Shown in pieces: positions 1-4,851 of a DNA stretch of 5,124 nt. Made by a program: the position numbers and the translations under genes. How positions within the stretch are numbered: the stretch's first letter is position 1; each line of letters begins with the position of its first letter. The notes under the pieces were generated by a model. It saw only the letters and a list, made by a program, of their open reading frames with translations, did no database searches and was not told where the DNA came from. Location: contig PMOH01000003.1 of assembly GCA_003161515.1 (NCBI GenBank), positions 1 to 5,124 on the forward strand, written 5' to 3'. The stretch comes from Deltaproteobacteria bacterium. Its GTDB lineage: Bacteria > Desulfobacterota > Binatia > Binatales > Binataceae.

Positions 1-930
1 CTCGTTTGCCGAACTTGCAGTCGTGCAAGCAGTTAGGTCCGGACCAGCCGTGTCTGAACATCCCAGGTATACGTCAATTATGCCGTTGCAATGTATTGTG
101 CCGGTTGGCGATCCGACGGCGTTGGACGAGGATTCCTTCAGATAAACACCGTAGATGCCATTCAAATTGATGGCGATTCCGAAAATCCTGTTGCTGCCCG
201 ATTTGAAAAGTTCGACTCCGTAGGTGCCGTTGCTGTTGGCATTCAAACCCGCGATGTTGGTCGAGTTCGACGAGTTCAGACTTATCCCGGACAACGAGTT
301 CGAGTTGGCAGTCGAGCTCGTGATGGCGCCGGCGGTGGAGGTGTTCACCACTATCCCGGATTCATGGTTGTTGCTGGCGTCCAAAGTGTCGAAGGTAAAG
401 GAATTCGAGCCGGTGACGGTCACGCCGTTTCCGCCGTTGGAATCGCTGTTTCCACCGACGATCTTGCTCAACGCCGCGGCGGTAATCTGAATCCCATCGC
501 TGTTGTTGCTCGACACATCAGGCGCTTCGAGCAGCACCCGCGCGTCGGCGAGAATTCCGATATAGAAACCGCTGACAGTGCCACCCACGATCGCGGCTCC
601 GCCAGCGGTCGACGTCACGTGGATTCCGTTGCCGGTGCTGGAACCGCCGCTACCGGTTATCGAAACGCCGGTCAGGTTCAGATAGACATTCGGCGCGGTG
701 ATCTGGATACAGTCCCCGGTGTTGCTGGTGTCCGTCAGGTTGGTCGTCATGTTGTAACAGCCCGCGGTAGAGATCACGACGCCGCAGGCCGACGGCGACA
801 GGGTGTGGGTAGTGGCAGCGGTACAAGCCGCGTAGCCGTTGGATGCCGCCGCCAGGCACAAAGCCGATACCACGAGGACGAGCCTCGCAACTCTCCCCAA
901 TTTCATCGCCGTAGCACCGAAACGTTTCAT
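1..930 (-). CDS. Secreted right-handed parallel beta-helix protein, C-terminus off the window
   Basis: This is an open frame of 310 codons from an ATG at 930 to the left edge, with no stop in the window. Residues 1-34 look like a Sec signal peptide: Lys/Arg-rich start, hydrophobic core LVLVVSALCLAAA at 17-29, and probable cleavage after A34 (GYA/A). From about residue 72 the sequence is rich in Ser, Asn, Gly and Thr. It breaks into coils that each begin with [NDSY]-G-[IV]-x-[IVL], such as NGIHV, DGIQI, NGVTV, SGIVV, SGISL, YGVEL and YGVYL. Most coils are exactly 23 residues long. This is the pattern of PbH1/NosD/pectate-lyase-like solenoids, which are usually exported. I see no catalytic residues that would identify a lyase, so its ligand or activity is unknown. 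Cysteines at 36, 49, 58 and 74 could form a disulphide-bonded cap. The start is supported by a strong Shine-Dalgarno sequence at 936-945; M9 is a weaker alternative. A long plus-strand frame covers the same DNA but lacks family-like features. Confidence 0.85.
   Translation of the reverse strand, partial: MKRFGATAMKLGRVARLVLVVSALCLAAASNGYAACTAATTHTLSPSACGVVISTAGCYNMTTNLTDTSNTGDCIQITAPNVYLNLTGVSITGSGGSSTGNGIHVTSTAGGAAIVGGTVSGFYIGILADARVLLEAPDVSSNNSDGIQITAAALSKIVGGNSDSNGGNGVTVTGSNSFTFDTLDASNNHESGIVVNTSTAGAITSSTANSNSLSGISLNSSNSTNIAGLNANSNGTYGVELFKSGSNRIFGIAINLNGIYGVYLKESSSNAVGSPTGTIHCNGIIDVYLGCSDTAGPDLTACTTASSANE
154..630 (-). repeat. Tandem beta-helix coils of 23 codons within the beta-helix gene
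   Basis: Residues 101-259 form seven successive coils. One (124-144) has 21 residues, and the others (101-123, 145-167, 168-190, 191-213, 214-236 and 237-259) have 23 residues each. An eighth coil starts at residue 260 with YGVYL. Each coil opens with a small or polar residue, Gly, then alternating hydrophobic residues, and ends in Asn/Ser-rich turns. The repeat is structural: the DNA has diverged and the 69-bp units are not identical. Confidence 0.7.
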
Positions 931-1119
931 CTCATCTCCCCTCCCGAATGAAGTCGTTAGCGTTCCCTTCCCGCCACTATGTCATATTTTCCTACACAAA
1001 TCTCCCTCCACAAGCAGGGCTTGATCGCGTATTCGACGCCAAAGCGGCGATGGGGTTTGGCTTGCAGCTGCCGCAGTGATCTAAGACGTTGCTGCGTTGG
1101 CGACGCCGACTACCTCAGC
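931..1119. other. Non-coding upstream region of the beta-helix gene
   Basis: This is the left part of the 544-bp gap between the beta-helix gene and the cysteine-rich lipoprotein gene. It holds the beta-helix leader and presumably its promoter. The minus strand has an A/T-rich patch around 975-995, but no -35/-10 pair there matches the consensus well enough to call. I see no gene in it. Confidence 0.5.
936..945 (-). promoter_or_regulatory. Strong ribosome binding site of the beta-helix gene
   Basis: Read on the minus strand this is GGGAGGGGAG, five bases before the ATG at 930. It selects that ATG over the in-frame ATG at 906, which has no comparable purine run in front of it. Confidence 0.7.
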
Positions 1120-1187
1120 CGCGTTTTCGTGGATACTGGAATGGATCTACGCTAAGCGTGAACCTCAAGGGAAGGGGAGGCTAATTT

Positions 1188-1343
1188 CTAACCATAGCGA
1201 CCGACGCGCGGCTGATCAGTCGCAGCGCGAAGCTCATGGCCGGCTACACGAGAATTGGCGGTTCACCCGACGCCGGGCTCACCATAACGCTGCCGCAAGC
1301 CATGGGTTATGAGCAGGCGATGCGCTTTATGATGGAGAACCTG
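1188..1343 (+). pseudogene. Remnant of an enoyl-CoA hydratase/crotonase-family gene
   Basis: In the frame starting at 1188 the translation includes LTIATDARLISRSAKLM and then AGYTRIGGSPDAGLT, LPQAMGYEQAMRFMMEN. This resembles the middle of crotonase-fold acyl-CoA enzymes: the strand after the first oxyanion-hole Gly loop, followed by the family's 'xxIGxxPDxGxTxxLPxxxGxxxAxxxxxx' segment. The frame is closed upstream by TAA at 1182-1184, just after K-G-R-G-G, which may be the decayed Gly-rich oxyanion loop. In another frame, 1120-1152 reads RVFVDTGMDLR, reminiscent of the F-x-x-G-x-D-L motif upstream in the family; the distance is too short, so an internal deletion is likely. At the 3' side the match stops at the hairpin, where the frame ends at TGA 1359-1361. 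Only about 50 of some 260 residues are present, so no functional enzyme is possible. Family assignment is by eye. Confidence 0.6.
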
Positions 1344-1396
1344 TCTGTGGCGAATTGTTGATTTTGTTTGAAAATCCACAATTCGCCACAGACAGG
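1340..1396. repeat. 57-bp near-perfect inverted repeat (long hairpin)
   Basis: The left arm is 1340-1365 and the right arm is 1371-1396, around the 5-nt loop gtttg. The outer 19 bases cctgtctgtggcgaattgt (1340-1358) pair perfectly with 1378-1396. After one T/C mismatch (1359/1377), gatttt (1360-1365) pairs with aaaatc (1371-1376). There is no T-run after either arm, so it is not a classic intrinsic terminator. I see no direct repeat at the flanks that would mark a target-site duplication. It could be a tiny miniature element, two insertion-sequence ends joined head to head, or a hairpin that protects the 3' end of the minus-strand lipoprotein mRNA, which stops 78 bp away at 1475. Confidence 0.9.
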
Positions 1397-1400
1397 GTAA

Positions 1401-1463
1401 ATTTGGATCGCGCTGGATGTCGATCGTGGCGCGACCTTCAAGGTGATGCTTCCTCGCGAGTGA
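1401..1463 (+). pseudogene. Possible C-terminal scrap of a histidine kinase (ATPase domain end)
   Basis: The 20 codons from 1401 to the TGA at 1461-1463 read IWIALDVDRGATFKVMLPRE. This is like the last strand of HATPase_c kinase domains, where a G-x-G-[TA]-x-F-x-[VI]-x-[LF]-P motif precedes the end of the protein. The frame is closed upstream by TAA at 1398-1400, right at the edge of the hairpin, so nothing else of a kinase remains. The match is short, and chance similarity cannot be ruled out. It ends 11 bp before the convergent lipoprotein gene. Confidence 0.4.
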
Positions 1464-1474
1464 GTGGGACGCGC

Positions 1475-1888
1475 TCAGTTACCTACCATACATACCCCGG
1501 CCCCCGGACCGGCGCTGATCGGGATGAAGGTCTCGGTATGCTTGTCGCACTTGTCGGGCGGCTTGCATTCCTGATCGGTGTGGCAATAAGTCGGTCCCTC
1601 GACACAGAAGCTGGTGTTCCATCCTCTGTGCGGATCGTATCCCCGAGTTAGTACACTTCCATTCGGACAGGTAGCGACGGCTGCTTCGATGCATACACCA
1701 GCGTCAGCAGGCGCATAGGGAGGCCGCCAGTAGCCGATATCCTTGTTACAGATTCGCGGAGGTTCGCATTCGGAATTTGCGTGACAAAAGACGTATTCAG
1801 GTTTTTCTTCTTTGTGTTGCCAGAGAGAACAACTCGAGCTCGCGAGTAAAATCGCACATGTCATCATGAGACCGCAAAGCTGCTTCAT
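1475..1888 (-). CDS. Small cysteine-rich lipoprotein with a duplicated four-Cys module
   Basis: The protein has 137 residues. Residues 1-19 are a signal (MKQLCGLMMTCAILLASSS) before C20, a probable lipidated Cys; the lipobox SSSC is imperfect at -3, so a secreted form cannot be excluded. The mature part has ten further cysteines. C35, C41, C47 and C66 form C-x5-C-x5-C-x18-C, and C102, C108, C114 and C133 repeat this spacing exactly. Both copies also share E-C-x-P-P-x-x-C and end in A-G-V-C. C74 and C95 lie in the linker. An even number of ten suggests five disulphides in an oxidising periplasm or on the cell surface. I do not recognise a named family or function. The start at 1888 is preferred over an in-frame GTG at 1903 because that GTG overlaps the Shine-Dalgarno sequence. 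The gene appears monocistronic, with non-coding DNA on both sides. Confidence 0.8.
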   Translation of the reverse strand: MKQLCGLMMTCAILLASSSCSLWQHKEEKPEYVFCHANSECEPPRICNKDIGYWRPPYAPADAGVCIEAAVATCPNGSVLTRGYDPHRGWNTSFCVEGPTYCHTDQECKPPDKCDKHTETFIPISAGPGAGVCMVGN

Positions 1889-1894
1889 TGCGAA

Positions 1895-1901
1895 CCCTCC
1901 C
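1895..1901 (-). promoter_or_regulatory. Ribosome binding site that fixes the lipoprotein start
   Basis: Read on the minus strand this is GGGAGGG, six bases before the ATG at 1888. The possible upstream GTG start at 1901-1903 overlaps this site and would add five residues before the charged start of the signal peptide. The ATG is therefore the better choice. Confidence 0.7.
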
Positions 1902-2241
1902 ACGGAGCGAGCGCTTTCACATTGACAGATGGCAGATATTTGTCGGTTTTGCTCAGATCGGCAAAATCGGCAACTGATTTAAAAGACATTGCAACGGGGC
2001 GAGGTTTTCGGCTTTGGCGTGCTGCAAGAAAAACACCTTATGTCTCCATTTCGACCCCGATGACCTTCCTGTTGTGGCTTTCTATTTGTTGGACCAGGGG
2101 TTGGCTCTGCACAACTGATGCACCAGATGAGATCGGCCCAAGATAGGCAGCCACGGATGCAGGAACTTCGCGGCCCGTCCACTTCGCTCGAAATGTTCTC
2201 TAACGGGCGGCGTCGAGAAAAAAACCAGCTGAGTCGGTACT
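1902..2241. other. Long intergenic stretch with no supportable gene
   Basis: This separates the lipoprotein from the receiver gene. No frame on either strand has a start with a good ribosome binding site plus a family-like product. It should hold the promoter of the lipoprotein gene; the best minus-strand guess (TTGCCG near 1960, aaatat near 1940) is too weak to call. A plus-strand run at 2032-2115 (for example HFDPDDLPVVAFYLLDQG) has protein-like composition but no start, and may be coding debris. The end next to the receiver gene may contain that gene's frameshifted tail. Confidence 0.5.
1943..1970. repeat. Imperfect 10-bp inverted repeat upstream of the lipoprotein gene
   Basis: tcggttttgc (1943-1952) can pair with gcaaaatcgg (1961-1970) around an 8-base loop if two G-T wobbles are allowed. 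It lies 55 bp upstream of the lipoprotein start, where a leader or promoter would be. No role can be shown from the sequence. Confidence 0.35.
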
Positions 2242-2589
2242 TCAGACCCGGATCCAGTAGAATTGCGCTGGGCCGTACAGCGCGGCGAGGTTCTCGCGGG
2301 CGGTCAATCCGATTATATAGCCGGGCAATCTCAAGTCTGTGTGTGTTTTCAGCGCACGGAGTAGCCTGACGCCGCCGTCACCGATAGGATGTCCTCCATC
2401 ACGCACCGGTAGCAATATATCCAGAATTAAAAGGTCATAGTAATGAGTCCTTAGAAGCTCGGCTGCTGCGTGTACGTTGGTGCTGGTCTCATAATCGATT
2501 TCGTTAGACAACATCCTGTCACGCACAGCGTTTTGCAGTGTCTCCGCGTGTGCCGGATCCTCTTCCACCAAAAGAATTCGCAAAGACAT
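2242..2589 (-). CDS. Stand-alone response-regulator receiver domain, C-terminally shortened
   Basis: The protein has 115 residues. RILLVEED at 4-11 gives the first strand with the acidic residues E10 and D11. YYDLLILDILLP at 50-61 gives strand 3 with the probable phospho-acceptor D57. YIIGLTA at 91-97 gives strand 4 with the conserved T96. The loop RDGGHPIGDGG after strand 3 is longer than in CheY and typical of a receiver subgroup with 'LPxxxG...GG'. No output domain is present. The chain ends at FYWIRV, before the strand-5 Lys-Pro and helix 5, so the switch Lys is missing. The nucleotides just past this point can be read across frames as pieces such as L-K-Y and D-S-A-G, which hints at a frameshifted tail. 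The ATG at 2589 begins directly at strand 1; the frame stays open upstream into YceI without family similarity, so longer starts are rejected. The ribosome binding site is weak. It is 110 bp downstream of YceI. Confidence 0.7.
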   Translation of the reverse strand: MSLRILLVEEDPAHAETLQNAVRDRMLSNEIDYETSTNVHAAAELLRTHYYDLLILDILLPVRDGGHPIGDGGVRLLRALKTHTDLRLPGYIIGLTARENLAALYGPAQFYWIRV

Positions 2590-2652
2590 ACTTTTTCGGA
2601 GTAGACAAGCCGGATAGTCAACGCTGCGAATCCGCCGACGAGCGATAGAACC

Positions 2653-2662
2653 AGACCGGTCT
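2653..2662. repeat. 10-bp perfect palindrome between YceI and the receiver gene
   Basis: AGACCGGTCT is its own reverse complement. It lies 37 bp after the YceI stop and 63 bp before the receiver start, so it could be an operator half-site pair or part of an mRNA hairpin. A 10-bp palindrome can easily arise by chance. Confidence 0.3.
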
Positions 2663-2699
2663 TTGGGATGAATCGGGACACAAGAAGATCGCGTTGGTC

Positions 2700-3332
2700 T
2701 CACTTGTCGGAACTTCGGGACGCCTGACGTGTCCAGACCACATGGCCCGTAGTCGCAATGTCGATGTCGACTTGCTTCGCCACAGTTAAAAATAGGACGC
2801 TCGGGTCTTTGAGACCCCAATCGACATATGGGACTGAAAAGTGAACTGTGGCAGTCAGGTTGTCTCCGACGAGCTGACCTTGTGCCGTGAGAGTGACATC
2901 ATGTCTTCCCCCGTGGAGCGTCAGCACCCCTCGCATCGTCGCTTGAAACTGACCTCCCCTCCTCAGTCCTAGAGTAAAGTGCTGAGAGTCGAAAGTTATC
3001 TCTGGATACCGTTGAGCCTCGAGAACATTCTCACGCATATCATTGTCACGCGCGCCGATGCCCGTGTCGCCGCTCCTGGCGTCGACGACGATGGAACCGC
3101 CAGCTTTTCCAGTAGCTGGGTCCGCGATGATGGTTCCTCGTTCAAGTTTGAAAGTTCCATGTGTAGTGTGTAAGGCACCCGGCAAACGAAACTCAATCAG
3201 CGTCTTTGATGGGTCGAGTTCAAGTGTTCCAGACCGCAATCCTGCTGCCGCCGCACTATTAACCAAGACCGCTATGGTCAGCAGGTATGCGAAGGCGCAA
3301 CTTCTAATGACATTTATGACGCGGCGCGCCAT
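2700..3332 (-). CDS. YceI-family periplasmic lipid-binding-like protein
   Basis: The protein has 210 residues, which is normal for YceI with a signal peptide. Residues 1-29 are a Sec signal (MARRVINVIR, then hydrophobic AFAYLLTIAVLV, cleavage near NSAAA/A). The mature part follows the YceI lipocalin-like beta-barrel layout: LELDPSKTLIEFRLPG at 37-52, GTFKLERGTI at 59-68, a D-x-x-S/T-G-D-T-G segment at 84-91, R95-D96 with N-V-L-E-A-x-R-Y-P-E-I-T-F at 102-114, GVLTLHGG at 135-142, and a final region with VPYVDWG and FLTVAKQVDID. The family binds isoprenoid or amide-type lipids in known members; the ligand here is not shown. The ATG at 3332 is chosen because a signal peptide begins there. An ATG at 3413, 10 bp after the upstream lipoprotein stop, would add 27 residues before the signal and is less likely. 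It is probably co-transcribed with the upstream lipoprotein and transporter. Confidence 0.9.
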   Translation of the reverse strand: MARRVINVIRSCAFAYLLTIAVLVNSAAAAGLRSGTLELDPSKTLIEFRLPGALHTTHGTFKLERGTIIADPATGKAGGSIVVDARSGDTGIGARDNDMRENVLEAQRYPEITFDSQHFTLGLRRGGQFQATMRGVLTLHGGRHDVTLTAQGQLVGDNLTATVHFSVPYVDWGLKDPSVLFLTVAKQVDIDIATTGHVVWTRQASRSSDK

Positions 3333-3423
3333 GCTCAAAACTTCGGTCCAGAAGCCGGTTGAGGCATGCATCAACTCGAGGGTCGATGAGTCTTTAGCCT
3401 TCTTTAGGTTCATTATCTGCTCA

Positions 3424-3669
3424 CTACCCGGCTGCGATGTAGGTAGGTGAAACTGCGGCGTCCCAGGGTGCGCTTCCGCCGGTCGAATGGCACTCGTAAC
3501 ACGATTGCTCAAGAATTGCGCTCACGTGCGGATTGGTACTAACTGCGTTCGTGGAACGTTGAGCGGTCGTCACGGGAGCGGCCGTCTGCTGCGAACTTGA
3601 ACAGCCCACAAGCAAGAGAGCTCGATCTACGAGCAACACCATCGGGAGTTGAATCCTGAATATCCTCAT
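3424..3669 (-). CDS. Short lipoprotein with a CxxCH haem-binding motif, apparently truncated
   Basis: The protein has 81 residues. The start is MRIFRIQ with a hydrophobic stretch VLLVDRALLLVG and a good lipobox LVGC, with lipidated C23. A Ser/Thr/Ala/Gln-rich linker spans about 24-48. Then VSAILEQSCYECHS (49-62) contains C57-x-x-C60-H61, a covalent haem-c attachment motif. The following APWDAAVSPTYIAAG resembles the 'PW....aPvsWlva' stretch of the small haem-binding domain family (Haem_bd type). That family usually continues for roughly another 70-80 residues, but here a TAG at 3424-3426 ends the protein, with a TGA immediately after. Likely role: a monohaem electron carrier or sensor anchored to a membrane facing the periplasm, if still functional. 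Its ATG lies 5 bp after the permease stop, so the genes are probably translated together. Haem attachment would need the cell's cytochrome c maturation system. Confidence 0.7.
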   Translation of the reverse strand: MRIFRIQLPMVLLVDRALLLVGCSSSQQTAAPVTTAQRSTNAVSTNPHVSAILEQSCYECHSTGGSAPWDAAVSPTYIAAG

Positions 3670-3674
3670 GGCTT

Positions 3675-4841
3675 CTAGCCATCGAGACTCAGGAAACGGA
3701 AAAGTCCTGCCACGATGAAGATCACCCCTATGCCAATGGTTGCCGCCAAGGGCAGCAACGCAGCGGACGGCGGTTGGTTGTGAATCATCAAATCGTTGAA
3801 CGCCTGCATCGTCCATGTCGTTGGTAGCCATCGAGCGAGTTCGCGCATCCATCCGGGCTCAAAGTCCAACGGCCACCAGCATCCGCCGATTGCCGCCATC
3901 GCCATGCTGATGGTTACGCCCAATGACATCAGCGAGTCGTGCGCGGTTGCAATAGAGGCGACTACCAGTCCTAGCGCTGCAGCCGCGAAAGAAATTCCTA
4001 TCGTAGGTATGATCAAGGCTAGAGGATTGCGCCCAAGCGAGATTCCGAACAGCGCCCATCCGACCGCGAATAGCAACACCATTTGCGCGATCCCGACGAT
4101 GAACCGCGCGAATACCTTTCCGAGCAGCAGACCCGTGAGCGGCGCGCCACTGACCTGGAGGCGCTTCAAGGTACCCCAATCGCGCTCATCGAAAAGTGTC
4201 AGCGCTAGTCCCAGCATCATGCCGATCAGGAGAAACGTGATGCCGAATCCGGGGACGTACTGATCGAAGGCGTTCACAGTCACCGCTTCGCCCTCGAGCG
4301 CAGGTTTCTCGACGAATCCGATATCTCCTGGGAGCGTGATCGCCTGAGCCTCTCCAAAGGACTCGATTTGCGATTGGGCCGCCGTTCTCGCTTGTTCGGT
4401 GATCCTTCGGCATAACTCGTCGACACGAAGCTCGAGAGCGTTGACCTCGACTCGCCTGACGGGATCGACGAATAGAATCAGCCGAAGCCGGCCGCCCGCG
4501 GCCACTGCTGAGCTGGTTGCCGCCGGAATCACCATCGCGATAGGAGTCCGATCGCGTCGGCTTACAAGGCGTCGCGCTTCGTCGGGGTCATCGAGCATCT
4601 CCAAAGCGACGCCGTGCTCCCTACGCAAAGCCTCAATGACTCCCTGGGCTACTTTTCCGTGATCGAGGTCGACCAGGGGTAGCCGAAAAGAATTCGCCGA
4701 GCCACCATACAGACTGCCGAGTGAGTATCCCGCGACGGTGATAATTACGACCGGCGCGAATAACAGCATGAACAGCACGATCGGATCCCTGACCAGGAGC
4801 CGGGCCTCGTTTTGAGTGGTTAGCCAGATTGCTCGAAGCAT
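3675..4841 (-). CDS. ABC-2 type transporter permease
   Basis: The protein has 388 residues, usual for a full-length ABC-2 permease of the drug/lipid exporter type (YhhJ/YhiH-like, ABC2_membrane_3). It has one membrane helix near residues 21-43 (IVLFMLLFAPVVIITVAGYS), a large external domain at about 45-192, and then five more helices at about 197-216, 238-267, 275-299, 304-324 and 361-384. Family features are QYVPGFGITFLL at 194-205, DERDWGTLKRLQVSGAPLTG at 218-237 (the cytoplasmic coupling segment ending helix 2), and WWPLDFEPGWM with LARWLPTTWTMQAFNDLM near the C-terminus. It should form a dimer or pair with the ATPase encoded just upstream (10 bp gap) and export a substrate, which cannot be named from the sequence. 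The start at 4841 is the first Met of the typical short cytoplasmic N-terminus; the ribosome binding site is weak. Confidence 0.92.
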   Translation of the reverse strand: MLRAIWLTTQNEARLLVRDPIVLFMLLFAPVVIITVAGYSLGSLYGGSANSFRLPLVDLDHGKVAQGVIEALRREHGVALEMLDDPDEARRLVSRRDRTPIAMVIPAATSSAVAAGGRLRLILFVDPVRRVEVNALELRVDELCRRITEQARTAAQSQIESFGEAQAITLPGDIGFVEKPALEGEAVTVNAFDQYVPGFGITFLLIGMMLGLALTLFDERDWGTLKRLQVSGAPLTGLLLGKVFARFIVGIAQMVLLFAVGWALFGISLGRNPLALIIPTIGISFAAAALGLVVASIATAHDSLMSLGVTISMAMAAIGGCWWPLDFEPGWMRELARWLPTTWTMQAFNDLMIHNQPPSAALLPLAATIGIGVIFIVAGLFRFLSLDG

Positions 4842-4851
4842 AGCGATACGC

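Noticed and set aside
91..951. Long plus-strand open frame (286 codons) opposite the beta-helix gene
   Set aside because: It has no ribosome binding site or recognisable domain, and an Arg/Gly/Val-rich composition. The minus strand has a signal peptide, a strong ribosome binding site and periodic coils, so this is an antisense shadow.
970..1010. Sigma-70 promoter for the beta-helix gene in the A/T-rich patch
   Set aside because: TTGTGG and aaaata or tatgac can be found, but not together at good spacing with a good consensus match.
1340..1396. The hairpin as a CRISPR repeat or integron attC site
   Set aside because: There is only one copy, with no spacer array. The arms lack the R/L box layout and unpaired extrahelical bases expected of attC.
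1979..2182. Minus-strand 67-codon frame with several cysteines (CISC, CFSC)
   Set aside because: It looked briefly like a zinc-ribbon protein, but the Cys pairs are not spaced like a known ribbon and there is no ribosome binding site. The plus strand reads more like protein here.
2218..2246. Possible intrinsic terminator after the receiver gene (run of seven T on the minus strand)
   Set aside because: The best stem before the T-run is only four pairs (CTGA/TCAG) with a 9-base loop and a 4-base gap to the T-run. That is too weak to call.
2451..2681. Minus-strand frame with a hydrophobic start (LVLSLVGGFAALTIRLVY) overlapping the receiver start
   Set aside because: After about 30 residues it runs out of frame through the receiver gene with unlikely Cys/Trp/Arg-rich sequence. 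It is too short to support a membrane peptide.
3333..3413. N-terminal extension of YceI from the ATG at 3413
   Set aside because: The 27 extra residues would lie in front of a good signal peptide and show no family similarity. The close spacing to the upstream stop is the only argument for it.
3796..4263. Plus-strand open frame opposite the ABC permease
   Set aside because: The permease on the other strand has clear family motifs and membrane helices across the whole stretch. The plus frame is low-complexity Ser/Pro/Arg sequence.
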